Positions 1 to 9,350 of a DNA stretch of 64,000 nt are shown piece by piece. The DNA comes from Nocardia shimofusensis NBRC 100134 (GTDB lineage Bacteria; Actinomycetota; Actinomycetes; Mycobacteriales; Mycobacteriaceae): contig NZ_BDBT01000004.1 of assembly GCF_001613125.1 (NCBI RefSeq), positions 289,698 through 353,697 of the forward strand, given 5' to 3'. Below the pieces are notes generated by a model that was not told the DNA's origin, made no database searches, and worked only from the letters and a program-made list of their open reading frames with translations. Made by a program: the position numbers and the translations under genes. Each line of letters begins with the position of its first letter. The first letter of the stretch is position 1.

Positions 1-3000
1 CGGCTGGCCGCGCGCGTGGAATCGCACGCCGATGTGGGCCGGGTCGCGCTGACCGAACAGCCCCGCCCGCCGCGCATTCCGCTGTCCTACGCCCAGCAGC
101 GGATGTGGTTCCTCAACCGCTTCGAGCCGGACTCGCCCGCCTACAGCATCCCGATCGTGATGCGCCTGCGCGGCCACCTCGATCTGGACGCGCTACGGGC
201 CGCCGTCGGCGACGTGGTGAGCCGTCACGAGGTGCTGCGCACCGTCTACCCGCACGCGGGCGGGGAACCCGCTCAGGTGGTGCTGCCCGCCGCGGAGTCG
301 GCGCCGTCGATCCCGGTCGTCGCCATCGCGGAATCCGACGTCCCCGAGGCGGTCTCGGCCTTCGTGTCACAGGTGTTCGACGTGACCTCCGAGGTGCCCT
401 TCCGGCTGCGGTTGTTCGATCTCGGCGGCGACGAATGGGTGCTGGCCGCGGTCATGCACCACATCACCGGCGACGGCTCGTCGCTGCGCCCGCTGGCTCG
501 CGACGTGATGATGGCCTACGCCGCCCGTATGCAGGGGCAGGCCCCGGCGTGGACGCCGCTTCCGGTCCAGTACGCGGACTACGCCATCTGGCAGCACACG
601 GTGCTCGGCACCGAAGACGATCCCGCCTCGCTGCTGCGGGCCCAGATCGATTTCTGGAAGGCGGAACTGGCCGATCTGCCCGCGGTACTGGAACTGCCGA
701 CCGACCGGCCCCGGCCGCCGGTGCAGTCCTATGCGGGGGCGACCGTGCCGTTCACCGTCGACGCCGCACTGCACGCCGATCTGCAACGCGTCGCCCGGGC
801 GCACAACGCCACGCTGTTCATGGTCTTCCACACCGCGCTGGCCGCGGTGCTGGCCCGGCTGGCGGCCACCGACGACGTCGCGGTCGGCACGCCCTACGCG
901 GGCCGCGGCGAGCCCGAACTCGACGACCTGATCGGCATGTTCGTCAACACCCTCGTGCTGCGGACCCGGGTGCGGGCGGGCATGTCGTTCACCGAGCTGC
1001 TCGAGCACGTGCGCGGCGCCGACCTGGCGGCGTTCGGGCACGCGGATGTGCCGTTCGAACGGCTGGTGCAGGAACTGAACCCGGTGCGTTCGCACGCCCA
1101 CCATCCGCTGTTCCAGGTGATGTTGGCCTTCCAGAACCTGGCCTCGGCGGACTTCGAACTGCCCGAGCTGTCGGTGTCGGCCGTCGAAGCCGACACCGGT
1201 ACCTCGCTGTTCGACCTGCAGGTCACGGTGTCGGACACCTACGACGACACCGGCGCCCCCGCCGGTCTCGACGGTGGGATCAGCTACGCGACCGACCTGT
1301 TCGATCCCGGCACGGTGACCGCCATCGTCGCCCGCCTGCAGCGCCTGCTGCGCGCGCTGACCGCCGATCCCGGCCGGCCGCTGCACGATATCGACCTGCT
1401 CGACACCGACGAGCGGGAAGCCGTTCTCACACGGTGGAACTCCACCGGTCACCCGCTCGATCCCGACGCCACCCTCGTCTCGGTCTTCGCTGCGGCCGCC
1501 CGCTCGCACGCCGGCCGCACCGCCGTGCTCTTCGACGAGCGGTCGGTGACCTACGCCGAACTCGCCTCGCGGGTGAACCGGCTGGCCCGCTGGCTGATCG
1601 CCCGCGGGGTCGGGCCGGAATCGCTGGTGGCGCTGCAGATGCGCCGCAGCCTGGACCAGGTCGTCGCCATGTACGCGGTGCTCACCGCGGGCGGCGGGTA
1701 CGTCCCGGTCGATCCGGACTATCCGGCCGACCGCATCGACTACATCCTCGCGACCGCCGAACCGGTGGTGGTGCTGACGAGTCTGGACGGGCTGGATCTG
1801 TCCGGGTTCGACGACGCCCCCCTCACCGACGCCGACCGGACCGCGGCGTTGCGGCCGGACAATGTCGCCTACGTGCTCTTCACCTCCGGCTCGACCGGGC
1901 GGCCGAAGGGTGTGGCCGTGGCGCACCGGGCGGTGCTCAATCAGCTGAGCTGGATCATCGGAACCTATGCCCTGTCGCCCGAGGACACGGTGCTGTACAA
2001 GACGCCCGCGACGTTCGACGTGTCGGTGTGGGAACTGTTCGGCACCCTCGCGGCGGGCGCCCGGATGGTGATCGCCAGGTCCGATGGTCACGCCGATCCG
2101 GCCTACCTCGCCGAAATCATCACCGCGCAACGGATCACGATGACCTCCTTCGTGCCCTCGATGCTGGCGGCGTTCGCCGACGCGGTCCCGGCCGAGTCGC
2201 TGCATTCGCTGCGCGCGTTGCTGGTGGGCGGCGAGGCATTCGGCGGCGATGTGGTCGCCGCTGCCCGGCGTGTGCTGCCCGACGCGGACCTGCACAATCT
2301 CTACGGTCCGACCGAGTTCACCCTGCACGCGACGGCGCGCCCGGTGCGGGCGGACGACGAGGGCAGCATCCCGATGGGCCGTCCGGTGTGGAACGTGCGC
2401 GCGTACGTGCTCGACCCCCGGCTGCGGCCGGTGCCGCCCGGTGTGGCGGGCGAGCTGTACCTCGCGGGCGAGCAGGCGGCGCGCGGCTACCAGTCGCGCC
2501 CCGGCCTGACCGCCGAGCGTTTCGTACCCGACCCCTTCGCCGCGGGCAAACGCCTGTACCGCACCGGCGACCTGGCCAAGTGGCGGCGCACGGGGGAGCT
2601 GGAGTACCTGGGCCGCACCGACTTCCAGGTGAAGCTGCGCGGCTTGCGGATCGAACTCGGCGAGGTCGAAGCCGTCCTCGGCGAACACCCCACCGTCGCC
2701 AGGGCGATCGCCGCGGTGTACGGCGAAGGACTCGCGGCCCGCCTCGTCGGCTACCTCGTGCCCGCCGCCGGCGCCACCGTCGACGTCGACGCCGTGCTCG
2801 CCCACGCTGCCACCGAGCTGCCCGACTACATGGTGCCCGGCACCGTGCTGGTGCTCGACACCGTGCCGTTCACCGCCTCGGGCAAGCTGGATCGCAAGGC
2901 GCTGCCGGAGCCGCAGTTCACGACCAAGGAGTTCCGCGAGCCCGCCACCTGGCTGGAGGGCGAAGTCGCCCGCGCCTTCGAGAATGTCCTCGGGGTGGAG

Positions 3001-3978
3001 CGGGTCGGCGCCGACGACGATTTCTACGCCCTCGGCGGGAACTCGCTGCGCTCGGTGCAGGTGGTGAGCGAGCTGAAGAAGGGCCTGCACTACGAAGTGC
3101 CGGTGAGCTGGATGCTCTCCGATCCCCGCCCCGCCGACCTGGCCAGGCGCATCGAATCGGGGATGCGCTCGGGCGCCGACGCACCGATCGACCACGGGCT
3201 CGGATTCGACGTGCTGCTGCCGATCCGGACCCGCGGCAGCCTGGCGCCGCTGTTCTGCGTGCACCCGGCGTCCGGTCTGGCCTGGTGCTACCGCCCCCTC
3301 GACGAGTACCTGGGCGCCGATCGGCCGATCTACGGCCTGCAGGCGCCGCAGCTCGGCGGCGAACTGCCCGGCCCGACCGGCATCGAGGAGATCGCCCGCC
3401 GCTACTACGCCGAGATCAAGACCGTCCAGCCCCACGGTCCGTACCACCTGCTCGGCTGGTCACTGGGCGGTCAGATCGCGCACGCGATCGCCGCCGAGAT
3501 GCGTGAGGCAGGCGAACAGGTCGCGCTGCTGGCGCTGCTCGACGCCGAGGCCGACGGATTCGACCCGTCCATGGTCAGGACCGTCACCACCGGCGACCTG
3601 ATCAGCAACCTCGGCCCGGTCCTCGGCGTCGACTTCGTGGACGCCGAGGCCACCGCCGAGGAGGCGGCCGCGTCGATCCGCGAGCACTTCGGTGACGGGA
3701 TCGGCGTGGACGCCGCCATGCTCGAGCGCATGACCGACGCCTACAACATGTCGATCCGCGCGGCATCCGACTGGCAGCCCCGCGTCGTGGACGCCGACAT
3801 GCTGTACTTCACCGCGACCGAGGATCGCCGGACGGATGCGCAGGGGCACAAGGGCTGGGCGCCGGTCGTGCGCGGGCAGATCGCGAACGTGGACGTCGAC
3901 GCGCCGCATCTGGGCATGACCGATCCGGCCGTGCTCGCCCGCATCGCCGGAATCATCGACGAGTGGATCGGCTGGTGA
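1..3978 (+). CDS. Non-ribosomal peptide synthetase, C-terminal module C-A-PCP-TE (5' end outside window)
   Basis: Final module and release domain of a cytoplasmic NRPS. Counting codon 1 at base 1, a condensation domain covers about 20-450 with HHITGDG near 153. An adenylation domain covers about 480-980, with [11 protein letters not shown] near 626, FDVSVWELF near 672 and the A10 motif ASGKLDRK near 960. A carrier domain has LGGNSL with the phosphopantetheine Ser at 1015. A thioesterase has GWSLGG with Ser 1154 and a probable catalytic His 1303 (APHLGM). The first codons read RLAARVE, typical of the end of a preceding carrier domain, so the gene continues upstream and the GTG at 16 is unlikely to be the start. 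By alignment from memory the specificity residues read D-V-W-S-L-G-L-L-H-K, which I cannot assign to an amino acid. The thioesterase implies that the chain is released here as an acid or a macrocycle. Confidence 0.95.
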   Translation, partial: RLAARVESHADVGRVALTEQPRPPRIPLSYAQQRMWFLNRFEPDSPAYSIPIVMRLRGHLDLDALRAAVGDVVSRHEVLRTVYPHAGGEPAQVVLPAAESAPSIPVVAIAESDVPEAVSAFVSQVFDVTSEVPFRLRLFDLGGDEWVLAAVMHHITGDGSSLRPLARDVMMAYAARMQGQAPAWTPLPVQYADYAIWQHTVLGTEDDPASLLRAQIDFWKAELADLPAVLELPTDRPRPPVQSYAGATVPFTVDAALHADLQRVARAHNATLFMVFHTALAAVLARLAATDDVAVGTPYAGRGEPELDDLIGMFVNTLVLRTRVRAGMSFTELLEHVRGADLAAFGHADVPFERLVQELNPVRSHAHHPLFQVMLAFQNLASADFELPELSVSAVEADTGTSLFDLQVTVSDTYDDTGAPAGLDGGISYATDLFDPGTVTAIVARLQRLLRALTADPGRPLHDIDLLDTDEREAVLTRWNSTGHPLDPDATLVSVFAAAARSHAGRTAVLFDERSVTYAELASRVNRLARWLIARGVGPESLVALQMRRSLDQVVAMYAVLTAGGGYVPVDPDYPADRIDYILATAEPVVVLTSLDGLDLSGFDDAPLTDADRTAALRPDNVAYVLFTSGSTGRPKGVAVAHRAVLNQLSWIIGTYALSPEDTVLYKTPATFDVSVWELFGTLAAGARMVIARSDGHADPAYLAEIITAQRITMTSFVPSMLAAFADAVPAESLHSLRALLVGGEAFGGDVVAAARRVLPDADLHNLYGPTEFTLHATARPVRADDEGSIPMGRPVWNVRAYVLDPRLRPVPPGVAGELYLAGEQAARGYQSRPGLTAERFVPDPFAAGKRLYRTGDLAKWRRTGELEYLGRTDFQVKLRGLRIELGEVEAVLGEHPTVARAIAAVYGEGLAARLVGYLVPAAGATVDVDAVLAHAATELPDYMVPGTVLVLDTVPFTASGKLDRKALPEPQFTTKEFREPATWLEGEVARAFENVLGVERVGADDDFYALGGNSLRSVQVVSELKKGLHYEVPVSWMLSDPRPADLARRIESGMRSGADAPIDHGLGFDVLLPIRTRGSLAPLFCVHPASGLAWCYRPLDEYLGADRPIYGLQAPQLGGELPGPTGIEEIARRYYAEIKTVQPHGPYHLLGWSLGGQIAHAIAAEMREAGEQVALLALLDAEADGFDPSMVRTVTTGDLISNLGPVLGVDFVDAEATAEEAAASIREHFGDGIGVDAAMLERMTDAYNMSIRAASDWQPRVVDADMLYFTATEDRRTDAQGHKGWAPVVRGQIANVDVDAPHLGMTDPAVLARIAGIIDEWIGW

Positions 3979-3986
3979 TCGCCGAC

Positions 3987-4007
3987 CCGGCAACGGGTTG
4001 CAGCCGG
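3987..4007. terminator. Possible weak hairpin between convergent genes
   Basis: CCGGC (3987-3991) pairs with GCCGG (4003-4007), and an alternative small stem GCAAC/GTTGC lies inside it. It sits in the 45-bp gap between the convergent NRPS and SnoaL-like genes. Weak stem and no T tract, so low confidence. Confidence 0.3.
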
Positions 4008-4023
4008 CCGTTCCTCGCCGTCG

Positions 4024-4449
4024 TCATGCGGCCGGGAACTGCTTGATCCGCGTGTTCTGGAAACTGGTGAACAGCCACGTATCAGCGTGCCGCACAGCGA
4101 CTCGAGTCTGAACGGACAGATCCTCGGGGCGGCACTCGGCGGCGTCTCCCCGCAGGACACACACGCCCTCGGTGACCACCACCGCGACATCCGGGGCGGC
4201 GAAGCGCACCGATACCGTGCGCGGCCGCGAGAGCCGGGTGCCCTTCATGAAACCATCGAAGCCCTCCTGCATGACCTCGGCGAGCGGTGCCCGTCCCTGA
4301 ATGAATTCGCCGATGACGGAGACGAAATCGGCATCCGCGGTGAAGGTGGCCGCGAACGCCGCGCCGTCACCTGCCGCCCAGGCCGCGGCCTGCTGCTCGA
4401 CGAGTTGGAGCAGTACGGCGCGTGCTGCCTCGTTTTCCAAGGTGTTCAC
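4024..4449 (-). CDS. SnoaL/SgcJ-like small alpha+beta barrel protein (NTF2 fold)
   Basis: A 141-residue protein of the NTF2-like superfamily, in the SgcJ/EcaC-type group. It has the typical pattern of an N-terminal helix (LLQLVEQQAAAWAAGD), then FAATFTADADFVSVIGE and a C-terminal TWLFTSFQNTRI strand. Members are small cyclases, isomerases or binding proteins, and no catalytic residue can be assigned here. The start is taken as the GTG at 4449, which overlaps the stop of the upstream membrane-protein gene (GTGA), so the two are translationally coupled. The pair is divergent from the XRE regulator and may be controlled by it. Confidence 0.8.
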   Translation of the reverse strand: MNTLENEAARAVLLQLVEQQAAAWAAGDGAAFAATFTADADFVSVIGEFIQGRAPLAEVMQEGFDGFMKGTRLSRPRTVSVRFAAPDVAVVVTEGVCVLRGDAAECRPEDLSVQTRVAVRHADTWLFTSFQNTRIKQFPAA

Positions 4450-4862
4450 CGGTCCGCGCGGCGCAGGCCGATGAGTTCGAGGCCGGCGAACACCGCCACC
4501 ACCGCGGCGCCGATCAGCATGAACGCGGTGCCCCACCCGGTCAATGGCACGGCCCCGACGAGCACCAGCGCGAGCATCGCCACGGCCGACAGCGCATTCG
4601 CCGCCACCACGGTGATCGCCAGGTTCCGCGGGATATCCGGATACCCGGCGATGAGCAGCAGAGCAGCCGCGCCACCGAGCATCGCGACGCCGAACGGAAT
4701 CGACCACGCCGTGGGCAATCCGAGCGGGTCGCGCAACACAGGGCCCGCCGCGAGCAGCACCACACCGAAACCGCCGGTGCCCCATCCGTCCACCCGGAGC
4801 ATGGTGCGCAAGAAGGTGGTACCGGCGCTCATGGTGACCGGCGCGGGCAGGGTAGTCGTCAT
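4446..4862 (-). CDS. Small four-helix membrane protein of unknown function
   Basis: A 138-residue protein with four predicted membrane segments (around GFGVVLLAAGPVL, IPFGVAMLGGAAALLLIAG, LAITVVAANALSAVAMLALVLVGAV and GTAFMLIGAAVVAVFAGLELIGL). No family motif recognised. The ATG at 4862 is preferred because GGAG lies about 8 bases upstream; the reading frame stays open to 4955 but that extension runs into the palindrome at 4939-4955. Cotranscribed with the SnoaL-like gene by a 4-base overlap. Confidence 0.75.
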   Translation of the reverse strand: MTTTLPAPVTMSAGTTFLRTMLRVDGWGTGGFGVVLLAAGPVLRDPLGLPTAWSIPFGVAMLGGAAALLLIAGYPDIPRNLAITVVAANALSAVAMLALVLVGAVPLTGWGTAFMLIGAAVVAVFAGLELIGLRRADR

Positions 4863-4938
4863 ATCCGTCTCCGATCCGGAGGGCCGAAACCGATCGGACC
4901 TCCCGAGACGACCGTGCCAGCCGGAGATCGTGGTCTCA

Positions 4939-4955
4939 ATGACCTCGGAGGTCAT
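4939..4955. promoter_or_regulatory. 17-bp perfect palindrome, candidate operator of the XRE regulator
   Basis: ATGACCTCGGAGGTCAT, two 8-bp arms around one G, lies in the divergent promoter between the membrane-protein gene (start 4862) and the XRE regulator (start 4990). Its position suggests autoregulation plus control of the leftward pair. No binding data; inference from symmetry and position. Confidence 0.55.
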
Positions 4956-4989
4956 GGAGGTCGCGATGTCGCCTGGCTATGCTGCCCCG

Positions 4990-5790
4990 ATGACCTCGAT
5001 CGCGCCGCCCCCACAGGTGGGCAGCCTGCTGCGGGAATGGCGGCAGCGGCGGCGACTGAGCCAGTTGGATCTGGCGCTGGCGGCCGATACCTCGGCGCGG
5101 CACGTGTCGTATGTCGAGACGGGCCGCTCCAGGCCGAGCCGTGCGATGGTCATCAGATTGTGTGAGGCGCTGGATGTGCCGCTGCGCGAACGCAATACGT
5201 TCCTGCTGGCCGGCGGCTACGCACCCGGGTACCGGGAGAGCAGCCTCGAGGACGCGAACCTGGCATCGGTGCGAGCCGCGCTGGACACCATGCTCAGCGC
5301 ACACGAGCCGTACCCGGCCGTCGTCGTCGACCGATACTGGAATCTGGTCACCGGCAACCGTGCGATGGGGGTGCTGATGACCGGAATCCCGGAGCATCTG
5401 CTCGCCCCGGAGCCCAACGTATACCGGCTGGTGTTGCATCCCGAAGGGCTGTCCGGCCGCCTCGCCAACGCCCACCAGGTACGAAGTCTCCTCCTGGACA
5501 GGCTGACCCGTCAGGTCAACGCGACCGGCGACGCCCGCCTGCAAGCGCTCCACGACGAGATCGCCCGCTACCCCGCACCGGCCGGAGACCCGGAACCCGA
5601 AGAGGTGCAACCGAGTCCGTTCCAGGTACCGATCCGCGTCCGCACACCGATGGGCGAGCTGTCGATGTTCAGCACCATGGCCACCTTCGGCGCCCCCGCC
5701 GACGTGACTCTCTCCGAGCTGGCCATCGAACTGTTCTACCCGCTCGACGAATTCACCACCGCCGCCCTGCGATCAGCGGCCGGTACCTGA
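4990..5790 (+). CDS. XRE-family transcriptional regulator with MmyB-like ligand-binding domain
   Basis: A 266-residue DNA-binding regulator. An N-terminal helix-turn-helix covers about residues 10-66 (LREWRQRRRLSQLDLALAAD, then ARHVSYVETGRSRPSRAMVI). It is followed by the MmyB-like ligand-binding domain (about 95-260) with the hallmarks YPAVVVDRYWNLVTGNRAM and the FSTMATFGAPADVTLSELAIELFYPLD end. In known structures this domain is PAS-like and binds a fatty-acid-type ligand. The ATG at 4990 begins the conserved region; in-frame ATGs at 4939 and 4954 fall in or next to the palindrome. Probably represses the divergent SnoaL/membrane-protein operon. Confidence 0.9.
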   Translation: MTSIAPPPQVGSLLREWRQRRRLSQLDLALAADTSARHVSYVETGRSRPSRAMVIRLCEALDVPLRERNTFLLAGGYAPGYRESSLEDANLASVRAALDTMLSAHEPYPAVVVDRYWNLVTGNRAMGVLMTGIPEHLLAPEPNVYRLVLHPEGLSGRLANAHQVRSLLLDRLTRQVNATGDARLQALHDEIARYPAPAGDPEPEEVQPSPFQVPIRVRTPMGELSMFSTMATFGAPADVTLSELAIELFYPLDEFTTAALRSAAGT

Positions 5791-5873
5791 ACAAGTTGTT
5801 TTCCTCTGTTCGTCCGACACCGATATCTTCTGCGCGTGACCATGATCCGGCGTGCGGTACCGGATCGCGCGCC

Positions 5874-5933
5874 GCCCGCCCGTCGTCGGGCCCGGCGGCG
5901 AGCAGCCGCGGCCGGGCCCGACGACGGGCGGGC
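5874..5933. terminator. Very strong bidirectional terminator hairpin (23-bp perfect stem)
   Basis: Bases 5874-5896 are a perfect reverse complement of 5911-5933, with a 14-base loop. The stem is almost entirely G/C (arm begins GCCCGCCCGTCGTC). It lies between the XRE gene, ending at 5790, and the leftward stress-protein operon, ending at 5959, and so can serve both. No T tract follows, which is common in actinobacteria. Confidence 0.8.
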
Positions 5934-5958
5934 GTCCGGCGACGAGACCGGACGCGAA

Positions 5959-6093
5959 TCAGCCCGCGTGCGACTCGGAGTGCCCGGGGCACCACTGCTC
6001 GGCGGGCACGTTCGCCTGCACCTCGTCGATGTGCTGACCGCATCCGGCCCAGGTGGTCTTACCGCAGGTCGAGCAGGGTGTGGGCTGGCACAT
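5959..6093 (-). CDS. Small cysteine-rich protein (44 aa)
   Basis: A 44-codon reading frame starting MCQPTPCSTCGKTTWAGCGQ and ending in EQWCPGHSESHAG. Five Cys plus two His suggest a zinc-binding mini-protein. CGKTTWxGCGxH is a pattern I associate with small conserved actinobacterial hypotheticals; the function is unknown. A Shine-Dalgarno GGAG lies 8 bases before the ATG at 6093. It follows the universal stress protein gene by 33 bases on the same strand and precedes the strong terminator, so the two probably form one transcript. Confidence 0.75.
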   Translation of the reverse strand: MCQPTPCSTCGKTTWAGCGQHIDEVQANVPAEQWCPGHSESHAG

Positions 6094-6126
6094 GGTGGAT
6101 TCTCCGTCCGGTGGGGTCGTGGCGGG

Positions 6127-6999
6127 TCAGGCGGTGGCTCCCGGCCGGGGGCGCACCACGATGATCGGGCTGTCGGTTCCGTGCAGCACAGCCTGGCTCA
6201 CCGAACCGAGGGTCATGCCGGGGAACCCGCCACGGCCGTGGCTACCCACCACGACCAGACGCGCCGATTCCGCGGCCTTCAACATGAGCTTGGCCGGGCG
6301 CTCCTCTTCGACGAGACGCTCGACCACGACGTCAGGGTAGCGCTCGCCGTAGCCGGCCAGGTTCTCCGCCACCAGCGCCTCGGCCTCACCCTGCATCTCG
6401 TCACGGGAGACGTAGCGGTACAGCTCCGACCACCCGTGCACGGCGACCAGCGTCGCGCCACGCGTGTCCGCCTCTTCGAAGGCCAGCGCGATGGCGGCGC
6501 TGCTCAGCGGCGAGCCGTCCACACCGACCACGATCGGGCCCTCGGGCGCGGGCTCGGTCTCCGGGATGACCGCGACCGGGGACTCGGCGTGCCGCACCAG
6601 CGCGGTGCTGACCGAGCCGAGCAGCGCCCGGCGGATCGCGCCGAGACCGCGGCTGCCGACCACGACCAGATGCGCCTCCTCGGACCGGCGCAGCAGTTCG
6701 GGGATGGGCGCGGACACCACCACCGAGGACTTCACGGTGAGTTCGCCGATGGCGGCGGCGGCCTTGCGCGCGGTCTCGGCGGCCTCGGCGACGGTCGGCT
6801 TCGCGGCCTCGATGCTCGTCTCGTTGTCGACCGGACCGGCGAATCCGGGGTCGAAGCTGACCGGCATGCCGATCGCGTACACCAGGTGCAGGGGCCGATG
6901 GTGCCGGGCGGCGTATTCGGCCGCCCAGATCAGGGCGGGGCGGGCGGATTCGGAGCCGTCCACTCCGACGACGACGGGCGCTTGCGAATTCTCGGACAT
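6127..6999 (-). CDS. Universal stress protein, two UspA domains
   Basis: A 290-residue cytoplasmic protein with two tandem UspA domains (about 8-145 and 155-285). Each carries the ATP-binding pattern G-x2-G-x(9-10)-G-S: VVGSRGLGAIRRALLGSVS in the first and VVGSHGRGGFPGMTLGSVS in the second. Mycobacterial relatives bind ATP and respond to hypoxia or stress, often under DosR. I did not find a convincing DosR box upstream. The Cys-rich 44-aa gene follows. Confidence 0.93.
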   Translation of the reverse strand: MSENSQAPVVVGVDGSESARPALIWAAEYAARHHRPLHLVYAIGMPVSFDPGFAGPVDNETSIEAAKPTVAEAAETARKAAAAIGELTVKSSVVVSAPIPELLRRSEEAHLVVVGSRGLGAIRRALLGSVSTALVRHAESPVAVIPETEPAPEGPIVVGVDGSPLSSAAIALAFEEADTRGATLVAVHGWSELYRYVSRDEMQGEAEALVAENLAGYGERYPDVVVERLVEEERPAKLMLKAAESARLVVVGSHGRGGFPGMTLGSVSQAVLHGTDSPIIVVRPRPGATA

Positions 7000-7064
7000 C
7001 GGCAGCCTTTCGGGCGAGCTTGCTGGCGGTTATTCGGAGCGACCGACCGGACTGGTGTGGAAAT

Positions 7065-7099
7065 CGGCCGGATTCTCGGAGCTTAAGAGAATCCGGCCG
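7065..7099. terminator. 13-bp perfect stem-loop downstream of second universal stress gene
   Basis: CGGCCGGATTCTC (7065-7077) pairs with GAGAATCCGGCCG (7087-7099) around a 9-base loop. It lies about 85 bases past the stop of the leftward gene ending at 7185 and before the start of the next gene at 6999, so it most likely terminates the first and insulates the second. Confidence 0.65.
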
Positions 7100-7184
7100 C
7101 GTCCCGCAGGGGTCTTTGGTCCTGACGCTCGCGCCGGATACATCCTGCCGCACCCGGGTTCGACCGGCCCGCGGCGGGCACCGC

Positions 7185-8102
7185 TCACTTCGTCGGGTGG
7201 ACCACCATCACCGGGCACTGCGCGTTCTGCACCAGATCGTTGCTGGTGGACCCGAGCAGCAGGCCGCGGAATCCGCCGCGCCCCCTGCTGCCGGTCACGA
7301 CCAGCTGCGCCCGCTCGGACCACTCGCGCAGGTGCTTGCGCGGCCCGGACAGGTAGGCCCGGGTGGAGACGTCGAGATCGGGGAACTTGTCCCGCCAGCC
7401 CGCGAGCTGCTCGGCGAGCAACTGCTGCGCGGCCTCCTGCACATCCTGATCCTCGATGCCCGGCGGCAGGCCGAAGAACCCCTCGGCGGGCAGGTCGGTC
7501 CAGGAGTGCACGGCGATCAGCGGCGCGTTGCGCTCGGCGGCTTCGGTGAACGCCACCTGCACCGCGGCGCGGCTCAGTTCGCTGCCGTCCACGCCGACCA
7601 CCACCGGAAGCGTCTGCCCGTCCGCGTCCTGGGTAGCGGTGGGGTTCGCGCCGCGCACCACGGCGACGGTCCCGGAGGCGTGCGCGGTGACCGCGAGCAG
7701 GGTCGACCCGAGATGCGCGAGCGCGCCGCCGGTGCCGGTGGCGCCGATGACGGTCATGTGCGCGGTGGCCGACCGGTCGATCAGTACCTTGCCCGCACTG
7801 CCGTCGGCGGATTCGGTGTCGATCTCGATGTCTCCGGCGACGGACGCCGCCAGCTCGCGGGCACGGGCCAGCAGTTCGGCGCTGGTGTCTCGCATCGCGG
7901 TCGTCACCGGCGGGACGAAAAGATCGTAGGGGCCCAAAACCGCGCTGGCCGCGGCCACGTTCACCGCGTTCACCAGCAACAGGCGCCGTCGGCGGCGGGC
8001 GGCGGTCTCGGCGGCCCACCGCACCGCGGTGTCACCGGCGGAACCGTCGACGCCGACGACGATCGGCGCGGAGACGAGGATGTGCGGGTCTTCACTGATC
8101 AT
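7185..8102 (-). CDS. Universal stress protein, two UspA domains (second copy)
   Basis: A 305-residue tandem UspA protein. Domain 1 has VIGATGTGGALAHLGS, with a degenerate first glycine pattern; domain 2 has the canonical VTGSRGRGGFRGLLLGSTS. The ATG at 8102 is preferred because AAAGGG lies 8 bases upstream, whereas the in-frame GTG at 8108 would sit almost on that site. Paralogue of the neighbour at 6127-6999 on the same strand, separated by a hairpin and so probably transcribed on its own. Confidence 0.92.
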   Translation of the reverse strand: MISEDPHILVSAPIVVGVDGSAGDTAVRWAAETAARRRRRLLLVNAVNVAAASAVLGPYDLFVPPVTTAMRDTSAELLARARELAASVAGDIEIDTESADGSAGKVLIDRSATAHMTVIGATGTGGALAHLGSTLLAVTAHASGTVAVVRGANPTATQDADGQTLPVVVGVDGSELSRAAVQVAFTEAAERNAPLIAVHSWTDLPAEGFFGLPPGIEDQDVQEAAQQLLAEQLAGWRDKFPDLDVSTRAYLSGPRKHLREWSERAQLVVTGSRGRGGFRGLLLGSTSNDLVQNAQCPVMVVHPTK

Positions 8103-8227
8103 GTGCACGGCCCTTTCGGAGTCGGCTGTCGTGCCCTCATGCTAGGCCGAATTCGATCACGCCCGCCGGAGGCGGATGGTCCCTCCTCGAGGGTCCATTG
8201 CGGACAGCGTGTTCGTCCGGCGGACAA

Positions 8228-8269
8228 GCGCGTCGCGGCGGCAGTAGGAGAACTGCCGCCGCGACGCGC
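8228..8269. terminator. 18-bp perfect stem-loop terminator of the mycolyltransferase gene
   Basis: GCGCGTCGCGGCGGCAGT (8228-8245) is perfectly complementary to 8252-8269 with a 6-base loop AGGAGA. It lies 29 bases past the stop of the leftward mycolyltransferase gene. Confidence 0.8.
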
Positions 8270-8297
8270 CATTCGTTTCGTGTGAACGCTCAGCCGA

Positions 8298-9350
8298 TCA
8301 GCTGCTCAGGCCCATGCCCTCGGCGAGCAGCGGCCAGGAATCCTTCAGCGCCTCTTCCCAGTACGGCCAGTAGTGCGTGCCGACCGGGTTGAAGTTGTAG
8401 GTGGCCGGGATGTCCAGCGAGTCGAGCTTGTTCTTCAAGTTGGCAGTGCAACCGTTGACGGCCGCCTCGATGATCACACCGAGGCTCAGGTTGACCGCGC
8501 CCATCGGACCGGGCGCGCTGTCGAGGTAGTACTGCACGTCCTCGAGCACGGGGATGCCGCTGCCGGTGGAGATGTAGAGCTTGGTGTCGCGCAGCTTCTC
8601 GGCGTTGATCACCGGGTCGTTCTCGGCCCACAGGGGACTGTCGGCGGGGCCGTACATGTTCTCGGTGTCACCGCCGCCCCAGGTCTCGACGGCCAGCTCG
8701 AGGAACCGCCGACCGACCGGATCGGCGATCTGCGCGCAGCCGCTGTAGGCGGCGACGGACTTCCACAGGCCGGGCTTCGCCTCCGCCAGCTGCAGCACGG
8801 AGGTACCCGAGGTGGACAGACCGGCCAGCGAGTTCAGGCCGGTCGACCCGAGTTCCGCGTCCAGCAGCGGCGGCAGTTCCTCGGTGAAGAACGTCTTCCA
8901 CTTGTTGACGCCGAGCCGCGGGTCGGGCTGCTGCCAGTCGGTGTAGTAGCTGCCGCGACCGCCGATCGGCTGGATGACGTTGACCGGCTTGTCGGCCAGC
9001 CACTCCAGCGCGTGCGTGGCGGCCTTCCAGCTCGCCGTGCCGTAGCCGCCGTCCAGGCCGTTGAGCATGTACAGGTTCGGCGCGGGCGCGGACTCGTCTG
9101 CCGGGCGCTGCACATCGACGGTGATCTCGGAATCCATCGCCGCCGAGTAGACCTTCAGATGCCACGTCCGGCCGTCCTTCTCGACGGAGGTGATCGCCGG
9201 GGCCTTGCCCGGTTCGGCCGACGTCGCCCCCGCGAATACCGACATGGACATCGCGGCGGTGAGCGCGACGGCAGCGGTGCGCAGCACCCGCTTCCGTCTC
9301 CCCACCCCGGCTTGCGCCCGGATCACCGACTTCCGCGTCCGAGAACGCAT
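8298..9350 (-). CDS. Secreted mycolyltransferase / antigen 85-family esterase
   Basis: A 350-residue exported alpha/beta hydrolase of the antigen 85 family, which transfers mycolic acids between trehalose mycolates and arabinogalactan in the cell envelope. A signal peptide ends at about residue 46 (RTAAVALTAAMSMSVFAGATSA, then EP). Ag85 features include PNLYMLNGLDGGYGTASWK, the elbow GLSTSGTS with the GLS Ser as probable nucleophile, and GTHYWPYWEEAL supplying the catalytic His. The elbow differs slightly from the usual GLSMSG or GLSMAG. A hairpin follows the gene. The family supports a mycolic-acid-producing host. Confidence 0.9.
   Translation of the reverse strand: MRSRTRKSVIRAQAGVGRRKRVLRTAAVALTAAMSMSVFAGATSAEPGKAPAITSVEKDGRTWHLKVYSAAMDSEITVDVQRPADESAPAPNLYMLNGLDGGYGTASWKAATHALEWLADKPVNVIQPIGGRGSYYTDWQQPDPRLGVNKWKTFFTEELPPLLDAELGSTGLNSLAGLSTSGTSVLQLAEAKPGLWKSVAAYSGCAQIADPVGRRFLELAVETWGGGDTENMYGPADSPLWAENDPVINAEKLRDTKLYISTGSGIPVLEDVQYYLDSAPGPMGAVNLSLGVIIEAAVNGCTANLKNKLDSLDIPATYNFNPVGTHYWPYWEEALKDSWPLLAEGMGLSS

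Noticed and set aside
367..3447. Open frame of about 1000 codons antisense to the NRPS gene
   Set aside because: It mirrors third-position GC bias of the NRPS coding strand; its translation has no domain and is low in complexity.
5753..6043. Minus-strand frame of 96 codons across the strong hairpin
   Set aside because: Arg-rich translation through an inverted repeat and overlap with the better-supported 44-codon gene.
7030..8019. Minus-strand frame of 329 codons inside the second universal stress gene
   Set aside because: Arg/Gly-rich frame-shifted copy of the real gene in the same strand.
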